Origin: Bacteroidales bacterium UBA6244
Lineage (GTDB): Bacteria > Bacteroidota > Bacteroidia > Bacteroidales > F082
Length of the DNA: 36,053 bases
NCBI GenBank assembly: GCA_002440885.1
Contig: DJVY01000131.1
Coordinates: 22,513-58,565 of the forward strand
Reading direction: 5' to 3'
A model generated the notes under the pieces. That model did not search any database and had not been told where the DNA came from. It was given only the letters and a program-made list of their open reading frames with translations. A program made the position numbers and the translations under genes. Positions 1 through 9,753 of this stretch are shown here, piece by piece. How positions within the stretch are numbered: the first letter of the stretch is position 1; every line of letters begins with the position of its first letter.

Positions 1-3000
1 TGTACTTTTCCATCTGAGTATGATGTGAGGGATGGACTTCGCCGGTTTTGTAATCAATAATCACATAGTTATTTTCATAATGAACGATGCGGTCAAGGCG
101 GATAATTTCTCCTTCTTGGTTGATTATCTCGGTTTCGTTTCTGCACCATAGTCCGGGTTGAAAAAAGACAGAAAGCAACGGGTTGGTAATCATTTTGTTG
201 AACAGGCCCGCAAGGTGATCCGCCTCTGATTCGGTAAGGTTTCCGATCATCTTGTTTTTGCTTATCACACGGTCAATGTCTTCCCGCTGATTTATTTCAG
301 CCAACAGCTGATGAACCAGGATTCCGTAAGCTTTCTCTGATCGTGAGCCAGAAACGGGAAGAAAGGCATCTTCAGGCTGAGCAAGACTCAGGTGCGACTG
401 CCACGGATGTGAATACCACTCTTCTAGCATCACTGGGGTCGATTCGTCGGCCTTTCCTGCCCTTGGCTCCGGAAATGAACCAAAACTGACTTGCGGCTGA
501 CCATTCCGCTCAGGATATTCCGACCGTAAAAACCCTGAAAAATGTTTTGTCAGATAACTTGGTTTGTCTTCTTTTTGTTCGGTAATAACAAACAATCCTT
601 GAACGGGACGGGTAAAAGCTACATAAAGGAGGTTCATGTAATCCAAATCTGTACGGGTATTTTCGTGCTCATAAACCTCTGCTTTATTGATAAGTGCGAG
701 CGATTTGGTTATGGGTAGCAACAGAACAGGTAATCCGTTGTTTTCAGTAGTTTCGTTCTCGATCCAAAAATCTTTTTTTGAATTAAAGCTGGTGGTTTTG
801 TCAGCATCCACTATCACAATTTCAAATGCCAGCCCTTTCGACTTATGGATGGTCATCACCTGAATGGCCTCGTTGTTTTCGGGAGATGATATGAACAGGC
901 TTCCTTTTTTCGTTTCCCACAGTTGGTTTAATTCCGGGACAGATTGAGGCGACTGAAACAGGAAATCGAAATAGTACTGCACAAACACATTGGCTTCAGT
1001 CACTTGCAGGATGTTTCGCAACACAAAGTCGGCAATTTCTGTTAGGGGCATAAGTTCAACCGACAGAGGAAATTGTGCCTCCGTAAAAAAGGCGGTAATT
1101 GCCGTTATTTCACGTTTTGTGGTTAGCAACTTTTTGTAAAACTGCTGGTTGACAATCTCCGGAAACCTGATTTTTCTAACGTTCTCAGCCAGGGCGATCA
1201 GGGCGATGTCGTTGTTTGGGTTTTCGATAAGATTAAAAAAGGCAGAGATAGCCTGAATTTCGGGAGCGTTGGCCACAAGCAGTGATTCTTCTGATAAAAC
1301 AGAAAAGCCCTCACGCGTCAAAAAGGCGGCGTAGGCTCTGACATCCTTGCCGGCACGACATAATAGGGCGATGTCGCCGGGTTTGAATTTCTTGTCCAGC
1401 AGTTGAACTACAATTTCTTTTACTTTTATTAACTTGTTTTCTGCTACAGCTTCCGTGTTTTCCCCTATAACCGTTTCAATTTCAACGAAACCTCCCTTTT
1501 TTCCGTTCTCAGGAAATACCTGTTCGTGGTTCTTGTAAATGTTTTCAAAATAGCTGCCCAATTCAGTTTTAAAGTAATGGAAAAACCTGTTGTTGAAGTG
1601 GATGATTTCGGTAAACGAGCGCCAGTTTTTGTCCAGATTTACTTCCTTATAGGCATTTACTATCTGATTTTCACGCTGCATGGCAAGTGGTGTTCCGTCG
1701 TTTTTGTACAGATGGGGCAGGTTTGCGAAAAGCTCCACTTCACCATTGCGGAAACGGTAAATGGCCTGCTTGGCATCCCCAACCAGCATGTTAAACCGGC
1801 CATACGAAAGCGATTCGTCAATGAGTGGCAACAAATTGTTCCATTGCAATACCGAAGTGTCCTGAAATTCATCGATAAGGAAATGGCGGTATTTCTTTCC
1901 AAGACGCTCGTAGATATAAGGTACCGGTTGGTCGGCTACCTGATTATAAACCAACTTGTTGAATTCTGAAATATGCACTTTCGACGTGTCGTTGGTATAG
2001 GCCGTGAGCAGTTGTCGGATTTCGTGTGCCAGAGCAAGAATGTATATCTTTCGGGTATAGAGGTAGGCCCGGTAATAGAGGTTTAACAGGTTGTTTATTT
2101 GGATGTAATGATCCAGCAAGTTGTCTTTTAGTCCAAGAATGGCTGCTTGCACGTGTTTGTCGGCTTTGCCAGACACCCAGGTGTCTGCAGTAATGTTTTT
2201 GGTTACGGTGGCTGTGGGGGGGAGCTCATCGGCTTTTCTTGTTTTTATTTCTGACGCCTTCTTAAAAAAGTTATAAAGGCCATTTTTCCCTCCTGCCATA
2301 TCGCTCGCCTCAATTCCCTCGTTCGACAGTAAATCCAGAACTTGTGTTGCCTGCGTACTTATTTCTTGCTGTAAATAGTAATAGGTTTTGAATAGTTCAT
2401 TAATCGAATTCCACAGTTCAGTGGTGGTCAGGTGAGCCAACTTTTTTATTTCCAGAAAATGATCCTCTCCAAACTGGCTTGTGATAAACGAGCCTAACAT
2501 GTTGGAGGGGTCGGGAGTTTTTTCATTTTCTGCCTGATCGATGACAAATCTCGTGAGTATTTCAGTTATAACCGCATCTTTTCCAACTTTATCGTAAAGG
2601 GTTTTGATGATTTCAGGCACGAAGTCTTCATTTTTCAACACCACTTCAAAAGCGGGAGGGAGGTTCACTTCGTTGGCAAAGGTGCGAATAATTTTGTGGA
2701 CAAACGCATCGATTGTGCTCACCGAGAAATCATCAAAGCGGTGGATGATTAGGGATAGGAGTTTTTGAGCGGTTTTCTCAAATTCGTCTTCCGATAAGCC
2801 GGTGGCGCTGAAAAGTTGATCAATACGGGCATCTTTTTTCCAACTCCGGTTGGCGATAGCTTTCAGGGTGTCGAGGATGCGGTCTTTCATTTCTCTCGCA
2901 GCCTTGTTGGTAAAAGTAATGGCCAGAACGTGTTTAAATCCTTCGGGGTTCTTAAAGCATAACTTAAGATATTCCGTCACCAGTGTGGTGGTTTTTCCGG

Positions 3001-3034
3001 AGCCGGCAGACGATTTATAAACAATGAGTGACAT
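1..3034 (-). CDS. UvrD-type helicase/nuclease, AddA/RecB-like (C-terminus beyond window)
   Basis: This is a superfamily 1A DNA helicase fused to a RecB-type nuclease, expected to process double-strand breaks for recombination. The start at 3034 gives MSLIVYKSSAGSGKTTTLV, so Walker A lies at the very N-terminus. Walker B DEFQDT is encoded near 1857-1876, the motif V region VMTIHKSKGL near 820-860 and motif VI LYVAFTRP near 605-630. At the window edge the PD-(D/E)XK motifs LDR (about 90-99) and VIIDYKTG (about 41-64) are followed by QMEKY, which fits a catalytic nuclease. The frame at base 1 agrees with the start codon, so about 1011 residues are present and only a short C-terminal part is missing. 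It lies 26 bp downstream of the TamB-like gene on the same strand. In Bacteroidota an AddB-like nuclease is often next door, but that would be outside the window. Confidence 0.9.
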   Translation of the reverse strand, partial: MSLIVYKSSAGSGKTTTLVTEYLKLCFKNPEGFKHVLAITFTNKAAREMKDRILDTLKAIANRSWKKDARIDQLFSATGLSEDEFEKTAQKLLSLIIHRFDDFSVSTIDAFVHKIIRTFANEVNLPPAFEVVLKNEDFVPEIIKTLYDKVGKDAVITEILTRFVIDQAENEKTPDPSNMLGSFITSQFGEDHFLEIKKLAHLTTTELWNSINELFKTYYYLQQEISTQATQVLDLLSNEGIEASDMAGGKNGLYNFFKKASEIKTRKADELPPTATVTKNITADTWVSGKADKHVQAAILGLKDNLLDHYIQINNLLNLYYRAYLYTRKIYILALAHEIRQLLTAYTNDTSKVHISEFNKLVYNQVADQPVPYIYERLGKKYRHFLIDEFQDTSVLQWNNLLPLIDESLSYGRFNMLVGDAKQAIYRFRNGEVELFANLPHLYKNDGTPLAMQRENQIVNAYKEVNLDKNWRSFTEIIHFNNRFFHYFKTELGSYFENIYKNHEQVFPENGKKGGFVEIETVIGENTEAVAENKLIKVKEIVVQLLDKKFKPGDIALLCRAGKDVRAYAAFLTREGFSVLSEESLLVANAPEIQAISAFFNLIENPNNDIALIALAENVRKIRFPEIVNQQFYKKLLTTKREITAITAFFTEAQFPLSVELMPLTEIADFVLRNILQVTEANVFVQYYFDFLFQSPQSVPELNQLWETKKGSLFISSPENNEAIQVMTIHKSKGLAFEIVIVDADKTTSFNSKKDFWIENETTENNGLPVLLLPITKSLALINKAEVYEHENTRTDLDYMNLLYVAFTRPVQGLFVITEQKEDKPSYLTKHFSGFLRSEYPERNGQPQVSFGSFPEPRAGKADESTPVMLEEWYSHPWQSHLSLAQPEDAFLPVSGSRSEKAYGILVHQLLAEINQREDIDRVISKNKMIGNLTESEADHLAGLFNKMITNPLLSVFFQPGLWCRNETEIINQEGEIIRLDRIVHYENNYVIIDYKTGEVHPSHHTQMEKY

Positions 3035-3060
3035 AGTAGCAGGATTAAATCAGGTGGTTT

Positions 3061-6000
3061 CTATTTAGGAGGTAGAGATTGACTTTGTTCTTTAAGTTGT
3101 TTCTCTGTTTTAAGCTTTTCGCGTTTTCTGGCGTTCAAAAACAATTCGGAGATGTTGTTGAATTCTTTCCTGAAAGCGATGCCAACTCCCTGGGTATAAG
3201 GCGATATCTGATCGTAGTTGCTCGAGTTGTACCATGAGTTTACGTTGGAGTGATTAAAAGCTTTAAGCACCCAACGGCCATCTAGTGTAAGTTTGTAACC
3301 GATGTTGATGTCGCCCACGAGATTGGAAGCACTTTGCTGACTGCGGTTATAGGTCATGCCGAAGTTGCCGTCGATGGTCAGCCTGTCGTCGAAAAGCTGC
3401 GTCGAGAGGGCAACCTCAAACTCCTCCTGCGACACGTTGTCGCCGGGTTTGTAATTAACACCGATATCGAAATCGTTACTAATCTGCGACAGCATGTTAC
3501 TCAACTGATTGGCTATGATTCCGTAGTACGATCCCGCCAGGTTGATGTTGGAGGCGTTGTTGAAGCTGAACGTACCCAGAACCAGAAGCGAGATCATTTG
3601 CTGGTTCATCATGGCGGCGTTGGTGGTGTCGAGTTCGGCAAATACCATGCGTTGCAAGTCGGGATCGAGATCGGGCATGGAGATTCGGAATTTGATGTCG
3701 GGGTTGAGCAGCTCATTGGTAAGCACAATGTAGCAATTTACGGTTACCTTGTTTTTGTAACCTGCCGTTGAATCCACCATGATTCCAAGACTTTGCAGGT
3801 TTGTCTTAACCTTGTACAACCCTTGAATGTTTACCTGTGCGGTATACGGGCTTCCTGTCCAGGAGATACGGCCTCCCTGCACCAGCCCGAAACGTTTGTT
3901 TACCAGATTCCCCAGAGTAAAAAGGAAAGTTCCGTTGTCGACGATATAGTCTCCTGCCAGACTAAAATCGCCATCGGAGTTTGTTCCAATAGCCAAATCT
4001 CCGTTGCCCCGGGCTTCAATTTTTCCCATATCTGATGGCAAATCGATGGCTACACCTGCCTCAGTATTTACTCCCAGATTTAATGTGATCTCGAAATTGT
4101 TTTTCGATTCAGCAACGATTTCTTTTTTCTCATCCTCGCTTTCGGACAACAGGCTGTCCTGTGGCGCAATGAAAATGATGTAATCCTTATCCGAAATTTC
4201 AACACTGTAGCTCAAGGGCAGGTTTACAAAAGTCCCTTTGCGTGTTTGTGCATCGATGCTTAAGAAAATGTCGTTGGGGCTGCCCTGAAGTTTAATGTTT
4301 CCGGAGGCGATAGCCGTGCCATAGTAAAGGTCGTTCATCCGCCGTGTTGTGTTGAAAAAGAGTAGTTTATCTGTTTTAACTTCCACATTAAACTTAGGGT
4401 CTTTAAAGTAATGGTGGATGAGTTTTCCGGTAATTTCGGCCTTGTTGTTCAGCGTGTCGTAAATTACAAGGTTGTTCAGGCTTATGGCGTTTTTCTCGAA
4501 ATCGATGCTGTTAGAAAAGGAGTATCTCGTGTTCAGGTAATTTACTATCATGCTGGTTCGTTGCAGCTTAGCTGATCCTTCGATAGCGGGTTCGTTTAAA
4601 CTACCTCCAATTTTAAAATTACCCGACGTACTGCCTTCTATTTTCGATACAAACTCGCTCAGGAAAGGCTCAAAAGTTTTTAATTTAATCCTGTTGAAGC
4701 TTACTGACAGCTCGATGTTATCCTTTTCGCGAAAGGGGTAATAATACCCGTCGGCGGAAAAAACTTCTCCAATTCCGGCGTTCCCTTCTCTGATTATTTG
4801 GGTTTTTATAAAAACGCCACTGTTGGTATTATCCCAGGTGTTGAGCACACGGGCTTTGCCGAGGTATTCCTGATTTAGCCCAAAATCGGTGATGGTGAGG
4901 TCGGAGACAAATGTGAGGTTGTCGCGGATCATGCTGATCTGGAAATTGCCATCCGCAATACCATCGGGGTTAATGTTATATTGCCTGGTTAAAATGTCGA
5001 AATTTGAGAGATTCCAGTCTTCAAACCTGGCCGACAGGGTATCGTTTTCCTTACGGGGAAAGAGTCCACTTAAGTAAAAAGCCGATTTGCCACCAAAGAC
5101 ATTGAAGTTGGAGAACTGCATGCCTCCGGGTGAAAAAATCAGCAGGTTGTTGCTGTCGATGCGCCACAAAGTATCATTGATCCACAGGTTTGCACTGCTG
5201 ATATTTATGCGTGTAGTGTCCATTGCATCAGCGATATAGCCTTTGGCAATTCCGCTGTTTTTTAACAGGCTGTCTCTGTTGTCCCAAACAACGGCGTATA
5301 TTACCGAGTCCATTTCAACACGAGCCGACAAACTAAAATCATCAAGGCCGAAAACAGTTTTGTCGTCGGGGGTGCTGTCTTTAATGATGAGGTTATTTAT
5401 GTTGTAATTCAGTATCAGTGAATTCTCATCATCGTTCAGTGTCAGTTCATTTTCAATAAGTTTAATGCCCTGAATGGATATTTCGGGAGCAAAGATCTGT
5501 AAAGAGATGTGATGCGATTTTGGCGAAAACTTGCCGGTAACCGTAGTGTTGGGCGAAAAGGTAAGTCCGGAAAGGACCAGATCCTGAATGATTTCAGGCT
5601 TTTTAATGAGCATATCCAAGCTCATGTTGTTGTCTTCAAAATGTAGCGTTGTGTCAATACCAGAGTCGAGGTTATAGTAATTGTCAACAAAGTTCATCAC
5701 CGTATTACCTATGGTGGTGAGGTTGTAGTTTCCTGTAAAATTCAGGTCGGCAATTTCAGAGGTAAGTGCAATCCTGGTTTCATCGTTGTTGAGGCGGTCT
5801 TTTGACACGATCAAACTGTCGATAAAATATTTGCTCTGCTGATGATGCACATAGGTTTCGTTAAGCGTGATTTTGCCTGTTAAACTATCTGGGTTAAGTC
5901 CTGTAGTATGGGCAGACAATTGGGTGGAAATCACCATTTCGGGATCGCTAAGCAGGTTTAATCCGGCCAGATTAATCTTTGCAATTTCGGCAGAAAGTTG

Positions 6001-7569
6001 AATGTCGGGGTTTTCGAGCTGTTTGATGATTGTGCGGCCATCGACCATTAAATTTTCGTCACCGATTCTGAAAGTAGCAGAAACAGAATCATTTAAGTAA
6101 TTCAGCTTGTATTTTATACGTTTGTAGTTGTAGTCCTGAAGTTGAATATTTGCAACAAAACCTGAAGATTCAAGTTGTAAGGCCTCCATGTTTTTACCGC
6201 CTCCTTTGGCTGTAATTTTAAAACCTGACTTGCCTATCAGTTCTTTTTGTTTGAGAATACTTCCCAGATCCAATTGATTTGTTTCCAGACTGACCTTAAA
6301 ACCCAGTGTGTCGTTTTCCCGGTAGGCAAAGTCCAGTTGTGCCGCCAAGTCTCCGAAAACTGATGAAATTTTCACTTTGGTATTAAAGTCTTCGTACATC
6401 CCTTTGAAGGTTCCCGTTAAGCGCAGGCGTGCTTTGGCAGGATATAGCCCGGTAAAATCGACAGTCTTTTCAGAAATAGGCAGACGAAAAGTTTTTAAAT
6501 CTGCTGTGGTAAGTTGGATGTCTAGTTTTTCACCCGTCATGGTGGAAGCAAAAAAATCCGGCAGTCCTCTAATCGAAAAATTGCCTGCAATTCGGGTGTT
6601 CGATCTGTATTTTATTTTAATGTCCTCCCCCGTCAGGTTGGCCACAGTTCCTTCTACATAGCCCGTAAGACCTATGGTGTTAGGCATTTGATACATTATG
6701 TCTGCAAAATTCCCGATGTCGGCCATGTTCATCGTGGTAGGTCTGAACTGTCCGGTCATGATAACTGAGTCGATATAATATTGGTAAGTCTGCCAGCTTT
6801 TGGTGTGCAGTCCTATGTCAGCATCGATGAAGGATTCGCCGAGAGAGATTTGGGCGTCTTTAGCAATAAGCCCTCTGTTGCTCAGGTAGAAGTCGGTGGA
6901 CATGCTGTTTACTTTGATGCCTGATTTTTCGTAAGCACTTAGGCTTTGTATAAAAAAGTGAAGCGAATCACCGATGATGTCGAATTGTGTCAATTCGAGG
7001 TTGATGCTGTCGACTATGATGTTGTTGTAATCCATCTCCATGTCTTTGTCTTCGATGAACTCTTCGTTGAAAAGCCTGAAATGAGAGTCGATCAGTTTTA
7101 CCTTGCCAATAGAAATTTTGAAATCAGTTCCTCCTGAGCTTTCGGATGAGTTGCCCGAAGAGAATCCTGCGATCAGGGTGTTCAGATTAGACGTAGTGTC
7201 GCCGGTATAGCTTCCCATGTTGAATACTGCGCCATGCAGGGTGGCGTTTTTAAAGTATAGTTTGTTGTTGAGAATATCAGCAAAAACGGGACGCGTAGTA
7301 AGCTGATCCATGCCGATGAGCACATTGCCTTTTTTGTCGCGCACCCTTAGTCCTTGAATTTTTATGCCGTGCAAAAGGCTCAGTTCAATTTTCTCGATTT
7401 CAAAATTTTGCCCGAATTGTTTGTTAACAAACCCTGTTACAAGCTTTGCCGAAAGGGTTTGTGTAACAGGATTTTTAAATATGATAGACAGAGCCACAGG
7501 TATGGTAAGCAAAACCAGTACCAGGTTCAGTGCTATATTTCCAATCCTTTTTTTTATACTTTTGCTCAA
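3061..7569 (-). CDS. tamB: TamB-like translocation/assembly module protein (DUF490)
   Basis: This 1502-residue protein has one N-terminal membrane anchor (about residues 10-32, NIALNLVLVLLTIPVALSII). A very long beta-rich, AsmA/TamB-like body follows, with repeated short strands, and it ends in a DUF490-type region (about 1150-1480) containing the LLVLGTFSFNN and NVSQEEFEVALSTQLFDDRL stretches. Family members span the periplasm and are implicated in outer-membrane protein assembly or lipid transport. In Bacteroidota the usual TamA partner is replaced by other Omp85 proteins, so the exact partner is unknown. The start ATG is 15 bp from the divergent tsaD start, and the helicase gene follows 26 bp downstream, so co-transcription is likely. 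The length matches Bacteroidota TamB-like proteins, which are longer than the E. coli protein. Confidence 0.88.
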   Translation of the reverse strand: MSKSIKKRIGNIALNLVLVLLTIPVALSIIFKNPVTQTLSAKLVTGFVNKQFGQNFEIEKIELSLLHGIKIQGLRVRDKKGNVLIGMDQLTTRPVFADILNNKLYFKNATLHGAVFNMGSYTGDTTSNLNTLIAGFSSGNSSESSGGTDFKISIGKVKLIDSHFRLFNEEFIEDKDMEMDYNNIIVDSINLELTQFDIIGDSLHFFIQSLSAYEKSGIKVNSMSTDFYLSNRGLIAKDAQISLGESFIDADIGLHTKSWQTYQYYIDSVIMTGQFRPTTMNMADIGNFADIMYQMPNTIGLTGYVEGTVANLTGEDIKIKYRSNTRIAGNFSIRGLPDFFASTMTGEKLDIQLTTADLKTFRLPISEKTVDFTGLYPAKARLRLTGTFKGMYEDFNTKVKISSVFGDLAAQLDFAYRENDTLGFKVSLETNQLDLGSILKQKELIGKSGFKITAKGGGKNMEALQLESSGFVANIQLQDYNYKRIKYKLNYLNDSVSATFRIGDENLMVDGRTIIKQLENPDIQLSAEIAKINLAGLNLLSDPEMVISTQLSAHTTGLNPDSLTGKITLNETYVHHQQSKYFIDSLIVSKDRLNNDETRIALTSEIADLNFTGNYNLTTIGNTVMNFVDNYYNLDSGIDTTLHFEDNNMSLDMLIKKPEIIQDLVLSGLTFSPNTTVTGKFSPKSHHISLQIFAPEISIQGIKLIENELTLNDDENSLILNYNINNLIIKDSTPDDKTVFGLDDFSLSARVEMDSVIYAVVWDNRDSLLKNSGIAKGYIADAMDTTRINISSANLWINDTLWRIDSNNLLIFSPGGMQFSNFNVFGGKSAFYLSGLFPRKENDTLSARFEDWNLSNFDILTRQYNINPDGIADGNFQISMIRDNLTFVSDLTITDFGLNQEYLGKARVLNTWDNTNSGVFIKTQIIREGNAGIGEVFSADGYYYPFREKDNIELSVSFNRIKLKTFEPFLSEFVSKIEGSTSGNFKIGGSLNEPAIEGSAKLQRTSMIVNYLNTRYSFSNSIDFEKNAISLNNLVIYDTLNNKAEITGKLIHHYFKDPKFNVEVKTDKLLFFNTTRRMNDLYYGTAIASGNIKLQGSPNDIFLSIDAQTRKGTFVNLPLSYSVEISDKDYIIFIAPQDSLLSESEDEKKEIVAESKNNFEITLNLGVNTEAGVAIDLPSDMGKIEARGNGDLAIGTNSDGDFSLAGDYIVDNGTFLFTLGNLVNKRFGLVQGGRISWTGSPYTAQVNIQGLYKVKTNLQSLGIMVDSTAGYKNKVTVNCYIVLTNELLNPDIKFRISMPDLDPDLQRMVFAELDTTNAAMMNQQMISLLVLGTFSFNNASNINLAGSYYGIIANQLSNMLSQISNDFDIGVNYKPGDNVSQEEFEVALSTQLFDDRLTIDGNFGMTYNRSQQSASNLVGDINIGYKLTLDGRWVLKAFNHSNVNSWYNSSNYDQISPYTQGVGIAFRKEFNNISELFLNARKREKLKTEKQLKEQSQSLPPK
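7557..7564 (+). promoter_or_regulatory. Candidate -7 box for tsaD
   Basis: TACTTTTG is a perfect match to the Bacteroidota -7 consensus TAnnTTTG, 20 bp upstream of the tsaD ATG. It overlaps the first codons of the divergent tamB gene. No good -33 TTTG is visible about 20 bp upstream. Confidence 0.45.
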
Positions 7570-7584
7570 TTGTAATCAGATCAA

Positions 7585-8601
7585 ATGACGTATATATTAG
7601 GCATCGAATCATCTTGTGATGACACTTCAGCAGCCATATTAAACAACACTCGGGTTTTGTCGACGGTAATCGCCAATCAGCATGTTCACAGCGCTTATGG
7701 CGGTGTGGTTCCCGAGCTGGCTTCACGTGCTCATCAACAGAATATTATCCCAGTTGTTGAGGTGGCGCTGAAGGAGGCAAAGATAAGCAAAAATCAATTG
7801 AATGCCGTAGCTTTTACACGGGGACCGGGCTTGTTGGGCTCGTTGCTCGTAGGTACTTCCTTTGCCAAATCCTTTGCTTTGGCTCTGGGCATTCCAATTA
7901 TTGAAGTCGACCACCTGAAAGCCCATGTTTTAAGTCATTTTCTGCTGGAATCGCCTGAAGACCGACAGCCTGAATTCCCTTTTCTGTGCTTAACCGTATC
8001 TGGTGGTCATACCCAAATTGTAAAAGTGCTGAGTCCGGCTGCCATGCAGATTATTGGCGAAACCATTGATGATGCTGCCGGCGAGGCTTTCGACAAGGCG
8101 GCCAAAATTATGGGGCTGCCCTATCCCGGTGGGCCGGAAATTGACAGACTCGCAAAAATCGGCAATCCGGACGCTTTTAAATTTGCTGAACCCAGAATAC
8201 CAGGGCTGGATTATAGTTTTAGCGGATTAAAAACTTCTTTCCTTTACTTTTTACGCGATAATCTGAAAAAAGATGAGGCATTTATTCAAAACAACCTGCC
8301 TGACTTAGCAGCTTCACTGCAACAAACTATCATTGACATTCTGTTGAAGAAATTGAAACTTGCCGCCCAAGAAACCGGAATTAAGCAAATTGCTATTGCC
8401 GGTGGCGTAAGTGCCAACAGTGGCTTGCGTGAGGCTGTTACACTGATGGCCGAATCGGAGGGTTGGGAGGTGTTTTTGCCGGCAAGGAAATTCACTACCG
8501 ATAATGCAGCCATGATTGCCGTGGCTGGATATTTCAAGTTTCTGGAGGGGGATTTTGCTTCTCAAAGCCTGACTCCGTATGCCCGTAGCACTTTTCGTTA
8601 G
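7585..8601 (+). CDS. tsaD: tRNA N6-adenosine threonylcarbamoyltransferase TsaD
   Basis: TsaD transfers the threonylcarbamoyl group to A37 of ANN-decoding tRNAs in the cytoplasm, working with TsaB and TsaE. The 338-residue length is typical. The sequence opens with ILGIESSCDDTSAA, the classic Kae1/TsaD signature. The metal-binding HxxxH is present as DHLKAH (about residues 111-116). The nucleotide-binding SGGHTQ segment follows, and FTTDNAAMIA near the C-terminus carries the third metal ligand Asp. The start codon places this signature at residue 5, as in other TsaD proteins. Divergence from tamB is an arrangement I recall from other Bacteroidota. It converges with the lipoprotein gene at 8643. 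Confidence 0.97.
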   Translation: MTYILGIESSCDDTSAAILNNTRVLSTVIANQHVHSAYGGVVPELASRAHQQNIIPVVEVALKEAKISKNQLNAVAFTRGPGLLGSLLVGTSFAKSFALALGIPIIEVDHLKAHVLSHFLLESPEDRQPEFPFLCLTVSGGHTQIVKVLSPAAMQIIGETIDDAAGEAFDKAAKIMGLPYPGGPEIDRLAKIGNPDAFKFAEPRIPGLDYSFSGLKTSFLYFLRDNLKKDEAFIQNNLPDLAASLQQTIIDILLKKLKLAAQETGIKQIAIAGGVSANSGLREAVTLMAESEGWEVFLPARKFTTDNAAMIAVAGYFKFLEGDFASQSLTPYARSTFR

Positions 8602-8620
8602 GATTAGAAAATCTGATAAC

Positions 8621-8639
8621 GGACAGAAAGAGCCTGTCC
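8621..8639. terminator. Weak hairpin between convergent genes
   Basis: GGACAG and CTGTCC form a 6-bp stem with a 7-nt loop, midway between the tsaD stop and the stop of the convergent lipoprotein gene. There is no clear U tract on either side, so a terminator role is only suggested by position. Confidence 0.25.
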
Positions 8640-8642
8640 CGG

Positions 8643-9497
8643 TTATTCGTCAAGTGTGATAAAACGGTCCTCGCCTGCCAGAAAAAAAGTCTTGCTGTAC
8701 GGATCGTATCTCCAATAGCGTTCACTACGCTTATCTTGCGGGAGATTTTTATCCAACTCGCTGTTCAACAGCAGATCGAAGGTGTAACCCGCGTAAACCC
8801 TGCCCAAATCGTACGCAAACTCGTAAAGCATGGCTGTACTGATGGTGTCGGTGTTGAACATATACCGCATTTGACCTGAGAACTGGTCATAGTCGAAAGC
8901 GCCAACAACCTCATCAACAAGCATATCTGTTGCAAATTGGATGAGCGGCTTAGCGTGGATGTCATTAATCGGCATGATCTCAAACCAGGAATTCACATAA
9001 ACGGCATTTAGGTTGTGGTCGTGGTAATAGGTCTGCCCAAACAACTGGGTTTCATCACGAAAAGTATAAATGGTTTCTTCCAGTTCTATTTGGGCCACCG
9101 TTATTTGAACAGCATTCGTGTCGATATTCATGAAGGCCTGCATTTGGTTTTCGGTAAAAACCTGAAATCCGAATTTGGTTAACTCTTTGGTGTAGCCCAA
9201 CATGTAATTGGCCATGAACAGGGAGTCGTTGAGGTGTTTTAGATACAGGCTGTTGTTCAGCAATACTTCCGCCTTGCGTTCTTCCTCAACGGGCCCAAGC
9301 GAGTCGAGGAGGTATACTTTCTGGTTGATTTTAAATAATTTATCCGGTTGTAACACCATTATTTTTGTTGCCTTTGCTTTCTGAGTGTACGACATAGCCA
9401 ACTTTCGCTCCGAGCTGCATCCCTGAATAACAAAGACAAGTGTGCTGAGCAAAAACGTAATACAAAGCCGATGGGCGATATTTTTATTCCATTTCAT
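8643..9497 (-). CDS. Lipoprotein of unknown function
   Basis: I do not recognise the family. An upstream in-frame ATG exists at 9524, but the internal ATG at 9497 is preferred. It yields a clean lipoprotein signal (MKWNKNIAHRLCITFLLSTL, then VFVIQGC) with the lipidated Cys at residue 27. The mature protein (about 257 residues) is soluble and mixed alpha/beta. It has a region rich in aromatic and acidic residues (TIYTFRDETQLFGQTYYHDH) and a C-terminal segment ending FFLAGEDRFITLDE. There is no catalytic motif. Residues after the Cys are SSER, which does not settle whether it stays in the inner membrane or reaches the outer membrane. It is monocistronic and convergent with tsaD. Confidence 0.8.
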   Translation of the reverse strand: MKWNKNIAHRLCITFLLSTLVFVIQGCSSERKLAMSYTQKAKATKIMVLQPDKLFKINQKVYLLDSLGPVEEERKAEVLLNNSLYLKHLNDSLFMANYMLGYTKELTKFGFQVFTENQMQAFMNIDTNAVQITVAQIELEETIYTFRDETQLFGQTYYHDHNLNAVYVNSWFEIMPINDIHAKPLIQFATDMLVDEVVGAFDYDQFSGQMRYMFNTDTISTAMLYEFAYDLGRVYAGYTFDLLLNSELDKNLPQDKRSERYWRYDPYSKTFFLAGEDRFITLDE

Positions 9498-9659
9498 TCC
9501 ACAAAAATAGAAACTTATTGTCAATCCCTTAAACGAAAATCAATACGCCTTAGTATAAATTCGGTTGAAGCAGGTTTCATTTCCAATTCTCAGGTAGTCA
9601 GCATGGGGGTAAAGATTAAATTACAGCGTGTTCAGCGATTTGCTTCCTGTTTTTAAATT

Positions 9660-9691
9660 TTTGGAATCAGAACGAACTTATATTATATTTG
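9660..9691 (+). promoter_or_regulatory. Bacteroidota-type promoter of the GTPase operon
   Basis: TTTG at 9660-9663 and TATATTTG at 9684-9691 are separated by 20 nt, which fits the -33/-7 consensus. The predicted start of transcription near 9698 leaves a leader of about 55 nt before the ATG at 9754. The rest of the 9498-9753 gap shows no other gene. Confidence 0.65.
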
Positions 9692-9753
9692 CCCTCAAAG
9701 TTATCGGTGTTCTCCCCGATATCAGTGTGCACGATAACATAAACGACTAATCT

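Noticed and set aside
1526..1969. Open frame of 147 codons on the plus strand
   Set aside because: It lies wholly inside the helicase gene on the other strand, opposite the DEFQDT region, and has no family features.
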